Shown here one piece after another: positions 41,597 through 50,585 of a DNA stretch of 64,000 nucleotides. This DNA is from Hymenobacter persicinus. GTDB lineage: Bacteria > Bacteroidota > Bacteroidia > Cytophagales > Hymenobacteraceae. The notes below the pieces were generated by a model. That model was given only the letters and a program-made list of their open reading frames with translations, was not told where the DNA came from and did not search any database. Each line of letters opens with the position of its first letter. The stretch's first letter is position 1. Made by a program: the position numbers and the translations under genes. The DNA lies in contig NZ_SEWE01000021.1 in assembly GCF_004167665.1 (NCBI RefSeq), forward strand, positions 1 through 64,000, in the 5' to 3' direction.

Positions 41597-41837
41597 GTGA
41601 GATGGTGAAATGGTGAGTTGACGTTCTGACGGCGCGGTTATGCGCTGGTGGCGCGGGTGTAACGTGTTGTAATCCGCCTTTTGATTGAAAAAGCAAAAAG
41701 CCCTTGCGTCAGCTGGCGCAAGGGCTTTTTTGGGCATCAAATTTCAGGCTAATTCAGGGCAAGATTAGGGCAAATAGCGCAGCTCTGCACCATTTGAACG
41801 GCAAACTCACCATTTCACAATTTCACCATCTCACCAC
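41597..41837. repeat. Intergenic unit bracketed by inverted TGGTGA-type repeats
   Basis: The plus-strand repeat at 41597-41620 begins directly after the ggt stop. A complementary copy with 8 extra bases occupies 41802-41837 and ends directly at the stop of the opposite gene. Each arm is itself made of short GTGA/TGGTGA units. A strong terminator hairpin lies between them. Confidence 0.7.
41695..41731. terminator. Bidirectional terminator
   Basis: A 14-bp perfect stem (41695-41708 with 41717-41730), loop TCAGCTGG, with A- and T-runs inside the arms. Confidence 0.9.
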
Positions 41838-42227
41838 TTACCGCACGTAGTTGCGCAGGTTGCCCGAGGCCATGATGAGCAGCTGGCCCAGGTGGCGCAG
41901 CTGGTCGCCGATGCCGTTGTGGCCGTGGTTGCCCACCCAGTCGTGCACGTTGCTGGCCGACTTGGAGGCCTGCTCGCCCAGCTGCTGGAGCAGGGCGCTG
42001 GTGTTGGCCCGGTCGCCGGTTTGCACGTATTCCCGCAGCTGGTTCAGGGCGGCGGCGGCCGTGGTGGTCACCGAGCTGCTGGAATTTTGCAGGTAGGGCG
42101 CCCAGTGGTCAATCAGCGGAATCAGGCCGCTGGGGTCGTGGGCAAACGTGTGGTTGTTGAACAGGTCGCCCAGCGACAGGTTGGTTTGGTAAAGTTCGTC
42201 GTTGAGGGTGGCGGAAGTCAGGGCCAT
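41838..42227 (-). CDS. Hypothetical protein (129 aa)
   Basis: No family recognised. The ATG at 42227 gives MALTSATLNDELYQTNLSLG; a longer in-frame start exists at 42395 but would add unconserved-looking sequence. The protein is mainly helical, rich in Asn, Ser, Leu and His, without signal peptide, Cys or membrane segment. There is a short run SSSSVTTTAAAALNQL in the middle. Coding support comes from the normal amino-acid balance and from the position between a divergent gene and a shared terminator unit. Confidence 0.7.
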   Translation of the reverse strand: MALTSATLNDELYQTNLSLGDLFNNHTFAHDPSGLIPLIDHWAPYLQNSSSSVTTTAAAALNQLREYVQTGDRANTSALLQQLGEQASKSASNVHDWVGNHGHNGIGDQLRHLGQLLIMASGNLRNYVR

Positions 42228-42346
42228 GGCGGTAGGAGTTGGGGTTGAATTACGCTCTACGCCAGATTCGGCCGCGTCGTTGCTCGGAAAGTTGGTGCCG
42301 CGGGCGGGGCCGCAGTATCTTGCCGGGCCCATTGACTTTTGCCGCC

Positions 42347-45300
42347 ATGCCTGCCCGTTTCCGCCGCGCCCTGCTGCTTTCCCTGCTATTTTCACCCTTG
42401 GTTCCGGCCGCCTACGCCCAGCGCGAAGCCGGTCCGCCCACTCAGGACCCGTTTGCCAAGCGCGAAGTGCCGGCTACCCCGGTGAGCATCGGCAACTACC
42501 GCAGCCACACCTACGACGACGGCATTCTAAGCATCCAGAGCACCGACGGCGGCACGCTGCGCATCCGGCCCTGGGCCGAAGGCGTCATTCGGGTGGAGTT
42601 TTTTCCGCTGGGCAGCGCCGTTAAGCCCGATGCTTCCGTCAGCGTGGTGCAAGTGCCCCGGCCGCCCCAGCCCAACCGCAAGCTGGAGACTTACCTGAAC
42701 AATCGGCAGCCCGACGGCAGCCTGGTGCGCAGCACGGCCAATGAGCTGGTGTGGCCGCAGCTAGCGGGCAGCACGGTTACCGGCACGGTCGTCATCCAGA
42801 AAAACCCGCTGCGGGTGAGCTACCGACAACAGGGCGAAACCCTCGTCTCCGAAGCCGCTGGCGTGTTTCAGCGGCGCACCAGCGAAGCTTCCGGGCCCGG
42901 CGGCACCGGCGTTTCGTTTCGGCTGAGCCCGGGGGAGCACCTCTACGGCACCGGCTCCCGGGCCCTGCCCCTGGACCGCCGGGGCCGTCGGCTGGAGCTC
43001 TACAATCAGGCTCACTACGGCTTCCAGAACGGGGCTGCCAACCTGGGTATTACCCTGCCCGTAGTGGTGTCGAGCCGGGGGTACGCCCTGCTATTTGATC
43101 ATTACACGGCCGCCACGCTCGATTTGGGCGCCACGCGGAAGGACGTGCTCGAGTACAGCGGCGAAAACCTCGTCAACCTGGGCTACTTCATCATTGCCGG
43201 CAGCTCCTACGCCGAAATCCTGGACCGCTATACCCAGCTCACCGGCCGCCAGCCCCTGCCCCCGCGCTGGGCCCTGGGCCTGCTGCAAAGTCGATTTGGC
43301 TACCGCAGCCAGCTCGAAACCGAGCAGGTAGCCCGCCGCATGCGCCGCGCCGATTTCCCCCTCGACGCCCTGGTGCTCGATCTGTACTGGTTTGGCACCA
43401 CCAAGGACCAGGGCAACCTGGAGTGGGACTACAATGCCTTTCCCAAGCCCGCCACCATGCTGCGCCGCCTCGACTCGGCGGGGGTGAAAACGGTGCTGAT
43501 TTCGGAGCCCTACGTGATGCGCACCTCCCGCAACGATGCCGAAGTGCGGGCCCGGGAGCTGGTCGGCACCGACGAGCGGGGCCGGGCCTACACCGTGGCC
43601 TCGTTCTGGGCCGGGCCCGCCACGCTGCTCGACATGTTCCGGCCCGAAACCCAGGACTGGCTCTGGACCTACTACAAGCGCCGCAAGGAAGAAGGCGTGG
43701 CCGGCTGGTGGAGCGACCTGGGTGAGCCCGAAAACCATCCGCTCGACATGCACCACCTGAAGGGCTCCACCCGGGCCCTGCACAATGCTTACGGGCTGGC
43801 CTGGTCGGATATTTTCGCCAAGAAATACGCCGAGCAGTACCGGGATGAGCGGCTGTTCAACCTCGTGCGCTCGGGCTGGGCCGGTATGCAGCGCAACAGC
43901 GTGTTTCCGTGGTCCGGCGACGTGAGCCGGTCATGGTCGGGCTACCAGGCCCAGATTCCGATTATCCTGGGCATGGGCATGGGCGGCGTGGGCTACATGC
44001 ACTCCGACGCGGGCGGCTTTGCCGGCTCCAACACCGATGCTGAGCTGTACACCCGCTGGATGCAGCTGGCCAGCCTGGGGCCGGTACTGCGCCCCCACGC
44101 CGTGGTGGCTCCCGAGCCCTACTGGTACCCCGAGCCCTACCGCAGCAGCGTGCGCAACGCCACTCACCTGCGCTACGAGCTGCTGCCCTACCTCTACACC
44201 CTGGCCTGGGAAAACTCGCAGACCGGCACCCCGCTGGTGCGCCCGATGAACTACGGGCCCACCCACTTTGCCTCCAGGCCCGGTGGGGCGGCTGATAGTT
44301 CTGGCGAAGTAGGGAGCCTCAGCGCCGAGGAAAAAGCGGCCGGGTTTACGGACAATTCAACCTGGGCCGGAGCCCGAGCCGAAGCATTTACAGTCAACCG
44401 CCGCTGGCAGGAAGGTCAGCAGCAAAATGAAGCCCTGGCCAACGTCAACGACCAGTATTTGCTGGGCCCGAACCTGCTGGTGGCTCCGGTGATGCATCCC
44501 GGGCAGCGCCGCCGCAACGTGGTGCTGCCCGCCGGCCGCTGGATTGACTTCTACTCGAATCAGACCCTGACTGGGGGCCGCACGGTGGCCGTGCCCGCCC
44601 CGCTGGCCCGGATTCCGCTGCTGGTGCGGGCCGGGGCGTTTCTGCCATTGGCGCCCTACGTCAACACCACCGCCCACTACCGCACCGACACGCTGCGGGT
44701 GCGCTACTATGCCGACCCGGCCGTGCCTGCCTCTAGCTTCACGTTGTACGACGACGACGGCAAATCCGCATTGGTGGGGCAGACCCAGATGTTCCAGCTG
44801 ATTTCGTTTACGGGCCAGACCAGCGCTGCCCAGACCGATATTACGGTGAGCGTGGCGGGCAAATCCTACGCCACGGCTCCGGGCTGGCGCACCATCGAGC
44901 TGCTGGTACCACGGGTGGCCGCCGCCCCCGCCGCCGTGCTGCTCGACGGCGAAACGGTGCCGCCCACCGAATGGCACTACGACCCTGCCACCGGCCAGCT
45001 CCGGCTTCAGTTTCTGCTCGAAAGCAAGTCGGTTCAGGTGTCGATTCGGGGGCTGAAGCTAACCACCACGGCCACCCAGGGCAGCGCCCCGGAGCCTGCT
45101 ACCCTCGAAGCCCCCGACAGCCGCACCTTCGTCGGCAGCACCACGCTGCGCTATTCCCTGCTCACACCCGGCGCCTACCCCCTCCGCATCCGCAACGCCG
45201 CTGGCACGCTCGTGCGCACGCTCACGCCAGGTTTCCGGCCGGTCGGCGCGCACACGCTCCTCTGGGACGGCCGCAACGAGGCCGGCCAGCCCGTTGCGGG

Positions 45301-45367
45301 CGGCGTCTATAGCGCGGAACTCAACGGCCAGCACCAGCAGCTGGTCATGTTACCGTCCGGCAGGTAG
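42347..45367 (+). CDS. Secreted GH31 glycoside hydrolase with FlgD-like C-terminal Ig domain
   Basis: 1006 residues from the ATG at 42347, which opens on a signal peptide (ALLLSLLFSPLVPAAYAQ). The layout is a DUF4968-type N-terminal domain, then the GH31 barrel with FPLDALVLDLYWFG, the nucleophile Asp in GWWSDLGEPENHP (about residue 456) and the acid/base region SGDVSRSWSG. A DUF5110-like domain follows (SFTLYDDDGKSA). The last 80 residues form a FlgD-like Ig domain (LLWDGRNEAGQPVAGGVYSAEL), often found as an anchoring or spacing module in exported Bacteroidota proteins. It probably removes alpha-linked glucose or xylose outside the cell or in the periplasm. Confidence 0.93.
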   Translation: MPARFRRALLLSLLFSPLVPAAYAQREAGPPTQDPFAKREVPATPVSIGNYRSHTYDDGILSIQSTDGGTLRIRPWAEGVIRVEFFPLGSAVKPDASVSVVQVPRPPQPNRKLETYLNNRQPDGSLVRSTANELVWPQLAGSTVTGTVVIQKNPLRVSYRQQGETLVSEAAGVFQRRTSEASGPGGTGVSFRLSPGEHLYGTGSRALPLDRRGRRLELYNQAHYGFQNGAANLGITLPVVVSSRGYALLFDHYTAATLDLGATRKDVLEYSGENLVNLGYFIIAGSSYAEILDRYTQLTGRQPLPPRWALGLLQSRFGYRSQLETEQVARRMRRADFPLDALVLDLYWFGTTKDQGNLEWDYNAFPKPATMLRRLDSAGVKTVLISEPYVMRTSRNDAEVRARELVGTDERGRAYTVASFWAGPATLLDMFRPETQDWLWTYYKRRKEEGVAGWWSDLGEPENHPLDMHHLKGSTRALHNAYGLAWSDIFAKKYAEQYRDERLFNLVRSGWAGMQRNSVFPWSGDVSRSWSGYQAQIPIILGMGMGGVGYMHSDAGGFAGSNTDAELYTRWMQLASLGPVLRPHAVVAPEPYWYPEPYRSSVRNATHLRYELLPYLYTLAWENSQTGTPLVRPMNYGPTHFASRPGGAADSSGEVGSLSAEEKAAGFTDNSTWAGARAEAFTVNRRWQEGQQQNEALANVNDQYLLGPNLLVAPVMHPGQRRRNVVLPAGRWIDFYSNQTLTGGRTVAVPAPLARIPLLVRAGAFLPLAPYVNTTAHYRTDTLRVRYYADPAVPASSFTLYDDDGKSALVGQTQMFQLISFTGQTSAAQTDITVSVAGKSYATAPGWRTIELLVPRVAAAPAAVLLDGETVPPTEWHYDPATGQLRLQFLLESKSVQVSIRGLKLTTTATQGSAPEPATLEAPDSRTFVGSTTLRYSLLTPGAYPLRIRNAAGTLVRTLTPGFRPVGAHTLLWDGRNEAGQPVAGGVYSAELNGQHQQLVMLPSGR

Positions 45368-45392
45368 GCCGCTCCGCAGCCGGCACCGGCGC

Positions 45393-45430
45393 AAAAAAAG
45401 CCCGCCCCACTTGCGTGGAGCGGGCTTTTT
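45393..45430. terminator. Bidirectional terminator between convergent genes
   Basis: GCCCGCCCCAC (45400-45410) pairs with GTGGAGCGGGC (45415-45425) with one mismatch, preceded by seven A and followed by five T. Confidence 0.85.
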
Positions 45431-45448
45431 CACTGAATTATGCCCGGC

Positions 45449-46831
45449 TTACTTTTTCGTCACGCGCACGTCGACGCGGCGGTTTTGGGCCTTGCCTTCG
45501 GGCGTATCGTTGGAGGCAATGGGGTGCTCCTGGCCGTAGCCTTCGGCCGCTACCCGACCCGCGTCGACACCGTTGTTGAGCAGGGCTTTGCGGGCCGCGT
45601 TGGCGCGGTCGGCGCTCAGGGTCAGGTTCATATCGGCCTTGCCCACGTTATCGGTGTAGCCGCCCAGCTTGAGGGCTGCGTTGGGGAAAGCTTTTAAGAT
45701 GGCCGCAATGTTTTTCAGCTGAGCCTGCGACTCGGCCGTGAGCGTGGACTTGCCCGTGTTGAAGTACACCCGGTCCAGACTCATCCAACCCTGAGTTTTA
45801 TCGTCGCTGACGGTCTGGTTGGCGTCGTTGAGGAAGTTAAACAGGCGGCTTTCCACCGAGTTGCTGCCTATGTTCAGCACGGTGCCGTCGGGCAGCTTCA
45901 CCTGGGTGTCGGTACCGATGTCGTAGATGTAATTGCCGGTGCTGGCATCGTAGCGGCCGGTGGGCGCCGCGGCGGGCGCGGGCGCGGCCGGCGCCATGGC
46001 GGTGGTGTCCGTCGTGACGGTTTCGGTGGTTGTGGCGGCCGGCTCGGGCTTCCGGTCACAGCTGCGCATCAGCCACCAGATGGCGGCCAGGGCCAGCAGG
46101 GCCGCCAGCAGCCAGGGCCAGCGCGAAGGCGTGTTGCGTTCCACTTCGGTCACGGCCCCGCGCACGCCGCCGGCCACGCGGTGGGCCGTGTTGTCCATGG
46201 CGTTGCCCACGTTGTGCGCTGCGCTACCCATCGCGGCGGCGGCCCCACCCAGACCCAGCGTCGAGAGGATGCCGCCCAGGTTGCCGGGCAGGCTGCTCAA
46301 GGCGCCCGTAATGGAGCTGCGCTGCTCGCCCAGGTAGGTTCCCAGGCCGCGCTCATCGAGGTTGTTTTGGGCCGCGTGCCGGCCCAGCAGCCCCAGCACC
46401 ACCGGCACGGCCATGCTCAGCAGGCTGCCCACCGACGAGGTACGCACTCCCGACTGCTGGCTGACGCCTTCCACGGCCGTGGAGTAGCCGCCGCCCAGCA
46501 CGGAGCGCAAAAGCTCGGCGCCGCGGTTGAGCAGGCCGCCGTCGGTGGTGCTGGTGGTATTGGCAGTCATGGTGCCGCTGCCCAGGCCGCCGAGCAGGCC
46601 GCCCAGGTTATTGAGCAGGCCCGTACTGTGCGCCTGCTGGGACATACTAAACACATCGGAGAGGCCGCCGGACTGCTGGGAGCGGGCAAACAAGGCCGCC
46701 AGCGCCAACGGAACCACGCTTTTCAGGGCCGTCCCCACGCCGCTTTCACTTTCTCCAAGGGCCGTGCTGGTCTGACGGACGGTGTCGCCGGTGAAGTAAT
46801 CCTGGACCAGCGCTAACAGATTCTGACTCAT
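45449..46831 (-). CDS. DUF937 domain protein with transmembrane segment and OmpA C-terminus
   Basis: 460 residues. Residues 1-200 are a DUF937/YidB-like domain with many Gly/Leu-rich repeats (LLNNLGGLLGGLGSG). A membrane helix spans about 238-256 (WPWLLAALLALAAIWWLMRSC). A Pro/Ala/Thr linker follows. The C-terminus is an OmpA peptidoglycan-binding domain (VYFNTGKSTLTAESQAQL, GGYTDNVGKADMNLTLS, NRRVDVRVTKK). The protein is predicted to sit in the inner membrane with DUF937 inside and OmpA reaching the peptidoglycan. The function of DUF937 is unknown. Confidence 0.92.
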   Translation of the reverse strand: MSQNLLALVQDYFTGDTVRQTSTALGESESGVGTALKSVVPLALAALFARSQQSGGLSDVFSMSQQAHSTGLLNNLGGLLGGLGSGTMTANTTSTTDGGLLNRGAELLRSVLGGGYSTAVEGVSQQSGVRTSSVGSLLSMAVPVVLGLLGRHAAQNNLDERGLGTYLGEQRSSITGALSSLPGNLGGILSTLGLGGAAAAMGSAAHNVGNAMDNTAHRVAGGVRGAVTEVERNTPSRWPWLLAALLALAAIWWLMRSCDRKPEPAATTTETVTTDTTAMAPAAPAPAAAPTGRYDASTGNYIYDIGTDTQVKLPDGTVLNIGSNSVESRLFNFLNDANQTVSDDKTQGWMSLDRVYFNTGKSTLTAESQAQLKNIAAILKAFPNAALKLGGYTDNVGKADMNLTLSADRANAARKALLNNGVDAGRVAAEGYGQEHPIASNDTPEGKAQNRRVDVRVTKK

Positions 46832-46952
46832 GATGGTAGGAATTAGGGTGAAAGATTCCCCTCCTACGTGACTGAGCTTTATAAGTCGATAATTTAGATA
46901 TTAATATATACTCCGTAGCGGGCCGGAACTGCTTCTGCGTTCTTGGCAACAA

Positions 46953-47756
46953 CTAATTGGGCATCAGGCTGAGCTCCTGCAGCAAATGCTCCGTGATTTC
47001 GCGGCGACCCTTGAGAAACTGCTCGTTGGCGTCTTTACCGTCCTTGGGTTCGATGTTGAGGGCGAAAAAGTACACGCTGCCGGCCTGCTCCAGCCAGCCC
47101 ACAAACCAGCCATTGCTCATCTTGCCGCGCCGGGTTTTGCCAAGCTTACCGTACAGGGTCCAGCCCGGCCGGCTCTGCAACCGGAACAGGCGCTTGGTCT
47201 GGGCCTGGCTCTGGGGCGTAAGGGGGAGCTGCTGGTTGTAGAGGCGGCGCAGAAACGCGACCTGCTGAAACTGCGAGACGCGCGACATGCCCGCCTGCCA
47301 GAAGCTGTCCAGGCTTTCGGGCATCACCACCATGCTGCCAAACTTGAGGCCCATGAGCTTCTGCTGGTAGCGCTTCACGCCAATGTCGCGGGAAAGCTGC
47401 TGGAAGCAGGGCTCGCACTTCTGCCGAATGGCCCAGCCCACGGTTACGTCCTTGCTGAACTGCGGATCGGCGGGCGGGGTGCCGTCGTAGTGCAGCAGTT
47501 GGGTGGTATCCTTGAGCACGCCGGTATCGAGGCCGATGAGCACGGCCGGAATCTGGAAGGTGGCCCCAGGCAGAAAGCCTTCGTTGCAGCGGGCCACGTT
47601 GTAGGCCGTGAAGCGGTTGGCACTCTGGTCGAAGAGCAGAAACGAGCCCCGCACGCCGTAGTCGTCGAAGTGCTTCTGGAAGTTACGCTCGGTCAGAGCC
47701 TGAGCCAGGGCCCCCGTCTGGGCGAGCAGCAGGCCAAAAAATAGTACTAGACGCAT
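46953..47756 (-). CDS. Class D beta-lactamase-like protein lacking catalytic residues
   Basis: 267 residues from the ATG at 47756, with a signal peptide (LVLFFGLLLAQTGALAQ). The fold matches OXA-type enzymes: SFLLFDQSANRFTAYN, LPGATFQIPAVLIGLDTG, CFQQLSRDIGVKRYQQKLMG, and NGWFVGWLEQ near the end. The S-x-x-K motif is A65-T-F-Q68, so both the nucleophile Ser and the carboxylated Lys are replaced. The S-x-V position reads KCE (113-115) and KTG reads KLG (204-206). Hydrolysis of beta-lactams by the usual mechanism is not expected. A binding or sensing role, or decay, are the alternatives. No regulator gene adjoins it. Confidence 0.85.
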   Translation of the reverse strand: MRLVLFFGLLLAQTGALAQALTERNFQKHFDDYGVRGSFLLFDQSANRFTAYNVARCNEGFLPGATFQIPAVLIGLDTGVLKDTTQLLHYDGTPPADPQFSKDVTVGWAIRQKCEPCFQQLSRDIGVKRYQQKLMGLKFGSMVVMPESLDSFWQAGMSRVSQFQQVAFLRRLYNQQLPLTPQSQAQTKRLFRLQSRPGWTLYGKLGKTRRGKMSNGWFVGWLEQAGSVYFFALNIEPKDGKDANEQFLKGRREITEHLLQELSLMPN

Positions 47757-47886
47757 CAGCGGCGAAGAATAAAGCAGGAGGCCGCCCGGCACTGGTGCCG
47801 GGCGGAAGCAAACGACACCGTCCGGCGCCGTGCGTTGCGTCTTTACAAGCACTGTGCCTGAAAAGCCTCCCGCAATATAGGTCGCC

Positions 47887-48324
47887 CTAGAGCTTGCCGC
47901 TAGTTTGCCCCACCCACGGATACACCTCGGCCGTGAGCCGGCCCAGCTTCACGCTCGGGTCGGTGGCGGTAAGCACCTGGGCCGCCGCCAGATCCGTGAC
48001 TTTGAGCAGATACATGCTGTGCAGGTTCTGGTCGGCGCCGGGGCAGCTGCCGGCCAGCGCCAGCTTGCCTTCCTGCCGCAGCTGCTGCAAAAACGCCATG
48101 TGGGCGGCCCGCACCGAAGCCGCGGCTTCAATATTAGTTTCGGGGTCTTTGGGCGCTTTCAGCAGCACCATATAGTACGTGGTCTGGGCGGCCAGATCAC
48201 GCACCTGCCGGGCTTGCTGCCGGCCCGCGGTGGCCGCGGCCGACGCCTTGCGCTGAGCCAGCGCGCCGGGGGCGGAGCTGAGCACGAGGCCGCTCAGCAT
48301 GAGGAAGAGGTGGACTTTTTTCAT
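47887..48324 (-). CDS. Secreted YciI-like protein
   Basis: 145 residues from the ATG at 48324. A signal peptide (LFLMLSGLVLSSAPGALAQ) precedes a YCII-type ferredoxin-like domain: TTYYMVLLKAPKD, VRAAHMAFLQQLRQEGKLAL, MYLLKVTDLAAAQVLTATDP and LTAEVYPWVG. The conserved His in AAHM is present. Exported YciI proteins occur in Bacteroidota, but no reaction is established. It follows the beta-lactamase-like gene's 5' side by 130 bases on the same strand. Confidence 0.85.
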   Translation of the reverse strand: MKKVHLFLMLSGLVLSSAPGALAQRKASAAATAGRQQARQVRDLAAQTTYYMVLLKAPKDPETNIEAAASVRAAHMAFLQQLRQEGKLALAGSCPGADQNLHSMYLLKVTDLAAAQVLTATDPSVKLGRLTAEVYPWVGQTSGKL

Positions 48325-48467
48325 CTGCCTGGGAAATGGGTGGCACATCCAACTGCACGAGCCAACTGCCCTTTTTCGGCTTTAATGAACGAGCCCGGCG
48401 CGTCTGCGGTTTTGCCGGCCCAAAACAATTCTCCCCCCTGAGCAGGTAGTATAGGCTTCTACCAGCT

Positions 48468-48475
48468 TACTTTTC
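48468..48475 (+). promoter_or_regulatory. -7-like box (TACTTTTC) 4 bases before the start
   Basis: Seven of eight positions agree with TAnnTTTG. It ends four bases before the ATG at 48480. Confidence 0.4.
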
Positions 48476-48479
48476 CGTT

Positions 48480-49430
48480 ATGCAAAAACGAACTCTCGGA
48501 CAATCCGACCTGCAGCTGGCCCCGCTCGTGCTGGGCGGCAACGTGTTTGGCTGGACCGCCGACCAGGCCACTTCCTTCCGCATTCTGGACGCCTTCGTGG
48601 GCGGGGGCGGCAACGCCATCGACACGGCCGACGGCTACTCGGTGTGGGTGCCGGGCCACGTGGGCGGCGAGTCGGAAACTATCATCGGCAACTGGCTCCG
48701 GCAGCGCGGCCGCCGCGACGATATCATCATTGCCACCAAGGTCGGCTGGGAAGTCAACGACACCCACAAGGGCCTGGCCAAGGACTACATTCTGCGGGCC
48801 GTGGAAGGCTCGCTCAAGCGTCTGCAAACCGATTACATCGACCTGTACCAGTCGCACAAAGACGACCCCACGGTGCCGGTGGAGGAAACCCTGCGCGCCT
48901 ACGACGAGCTGGTGAAGGCCGGCAAGGTGCGCGTTATCGGGGCCTCCAACTTCTCGGCCGAGCGGCTGCGCGAGTCCATGGAGACCAGCGCCCGGCTCGG
49001 CCTGCCCCGCTACGAAAGCCTGCAGCCCCTCTACAACCTCTACGACCGCGCCGACTTCGAGCAGCACCTGCTGCCGCTGTGCCAGGAGCAGCACGTGGGC
49101 GTGATTCCCTACTACGGGCTGGCCGCGGGCTTCCTGACCGGCAAATACCGCACCGAGGCCGACCTGCAGAAAAGCGCCCGGGGCGGCGGCGTGGGCCAGA
49201 AATACCTCAACGAGAAAGGTCTGCGGATACTGCGCGCCCTCGATGCGGTGGCAGCCCGGCAGCAGGCCACCCCGGCCCAGGTGGCCCTGGCCTGGATTAT
49301 GGCCCAGCCCGGCCTGACGGCCCCCATTGCCAGCGCCACCAGCCCCGAGCAGGTTACGGAACTACTCAAGGCCACCGAGCTGGAGCTCAGCTCCGACGAC
49401 CTGCGCGAACTAGGCCAGGCCAGCGCCTAG
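48480..49430 (+). CDS. Aldo/keto reductase
   Basis: 316 residues. The catalytic tetrad is visible: Asp and Tyr in IDTADGYSV, Lys in IATKVG and His in LYQSHKDD. The NADPH-binding end reads IASATSPEQVTELLKA. The length and the LGGNVFGW opening are typical of the YghZ/Tas-like branch. The enzyme reduces an aldehyde or ketone with NADPH; the physiological substrate is unknown. It appears monocistronic. Confidence 0.94.
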   Translation: MQKRTLGQSDLQLAPLVLGGNVFGWTADQATSFRILDAFVGGGGNAIDTADGYSVWVPGHVGGESETIIGNWLRQRGRRDDIIIATKVGWEVNDTHKGLAKDYILRAVEGSLKRLQTDYIDLYQSHKDDPTVPVEETLRAYDELVKAGKVRVIGASNFSAERLRESMETSARLGLPRYESLQPLYNLYDRADFEQHLLPLCQEQHVGVIPYYGLAAGFLTGKYRTEADLQKSARGGGVGQKYLNEKGLRILRALDAVAARQQATPAQVALAWIMAQPGLTAPIASATSPEQVTELLKATELELSSDDLRELGQASA

Positions 49431-49449
49431 CTTTTTGCTGAACGTACCG

Positions 49450-49490
49450 GACCGGACCCGCCGCTGAACCCGGTGGGCCGGTCTTTTTTT
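49450..49490 (+). terminator. Intrinsic terminator
   Basis: ACCGG and a CCCGCCG segment pair with CGGTGGG and CCGGT around CTGAAC with a small bulge, followed by seven T. Confidence 0.7.
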
Positions 49491-49552
49491 GTCCGCCCCA
49501 ACCGGAATCCGGCCGGCGCTGCCGATTTTCGCTTTTCCCTTCGCCGCTGCGC

Positions 49553-50416
49553 ATGAAACCTCCCGCTCCGCCGGTCTTTGCCATTGCGTCGTTTCCGCAG
49601 CCGGCCCGGCCGCGGCAGCAATACTACGTCGAGCAGCTGGCCACCCACGTCAGCCGGTTTCCCGGCATCAGCGTGCCCCACGCCCACGACTTCTACCTGC
49701 TGCTCTACGTCACGCGGGGCCGGGGCACCCACACCATCGATTTGCTCGACTACCCGGTGCAGCCCGGCAGCCTGTTTTTCATGACCCCGGGCCAGGTCCA
49801 CAGCTGGCAGCTGTCCGACGATGCCCAGGGCCTGATTGTGTTTTTCGACGCCGACTTCTACCTATTCCGCTACCCCGGCAGCACCCTCTACGAGTACCCG
49901 TTTTTTGGCAGCCCCAACGCGCCGGTGCTGAATCTGCCGCCGGGAGAGGCGGAAATCTACCCGCTGTTTGAGCGGCTGCTGGCCGAAAGCCAAAGCCCGT
50001 TTGCCAACCAAGCCGACGTGTTTCGTTCCTACCTGCACCTGAGTCTGGAGCTGGCCACGCGGCACTACTCGGCGGCGCCGGGCCGGAGTGCGGGCCTGGG
50101 CGCCCAGCAGGTGCGCGACTTCGGCCGCCTGCTCAATGAGCACTTCCGCACCCGCCACGCCGTGGCCGACTACGCCGCCCTGCTGCACCTGACGCCCAAC
50201 CACCTGAACGCGGTGTGCCGCCGGGTGCTCAACAAAACCGCCAGTGCCCTGATCCAGGAGCGCATTGTGGTGGAAGCCCGGCGCCTGCTGCGGCACTCGG
50301 CGCTGTCGGTGGCTCAGGTGGCCGACCGGCTCGGCTTCGAAGATGCGTCGTATTTCGGGCGCTACTTCCGCAAACACGCTGGCCAAACCCCGGAGACGTA
50401 CCGGCAGAATCGTTGA
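49553..50416 (+). CDS. AraC-family transcriptional regulator
   Basis: 287 residues. The N-terminal cupin-like sensor domain (HAHDFYLLLYVTRGRGTHTI, then GSLFFMTPGQVHSWQL) probably binds a small ligand. The C-terminal pair of helix-turn-helix motifs includes ADYAALLHLTPNHLNAVCRR and LSVAQVADRLGFEDASYFGR, ending in RYFRKHAGQTPETYR. It probably activates a nearby or distant catabolic gene. No obvious target lies immediately beside it. Confidence 0.93.
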   Translation: MKPPAPPVFAIASFPQPARPRQQYYVEQLATHVSRFPGISVPHAHDFYLLLYVTRGRGTHTIDLLDYPVQPGSLFFMTPGQVHSWQLSDDAQGLIVFFDADFYLFRYPGSTLYEYPFFGSPNAPVLNLPPGEAEIYPLFERLLAESQSPFANQADVFRSYLHLSLELATRHYSAAPGRSAGLGAQQVRDFGRLLNEHFRTRHAVADYAALLHLTPNHLNAVCRRVLNKTASALIQERIVVEARRLLRHSALSVAQVADRLGFEDASYFGRYFRKHAGQTPETYRQNR

Positions 50417-50585
50417 TTTGTCCGGTAACTGCCCGCAGAAAGCTGGTTTTATTCCCCCTTGCGGGCCCGACCTTTGTAGTACCAGGCTGGGCAGTGGCCG
50501 CGGGAAACTTTCCTCCCGGTTCGACTGCTCCGGTCGGGGCCGCGTAAACAGCCCGGGACCTGCGCTTATCTAACCTCCCCTTGTT

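Noticed and set aside
40034..41740. 568-codon minus-strand open frame
   Set aside because: Antisense to the gamma-glutamyltransferase gene.
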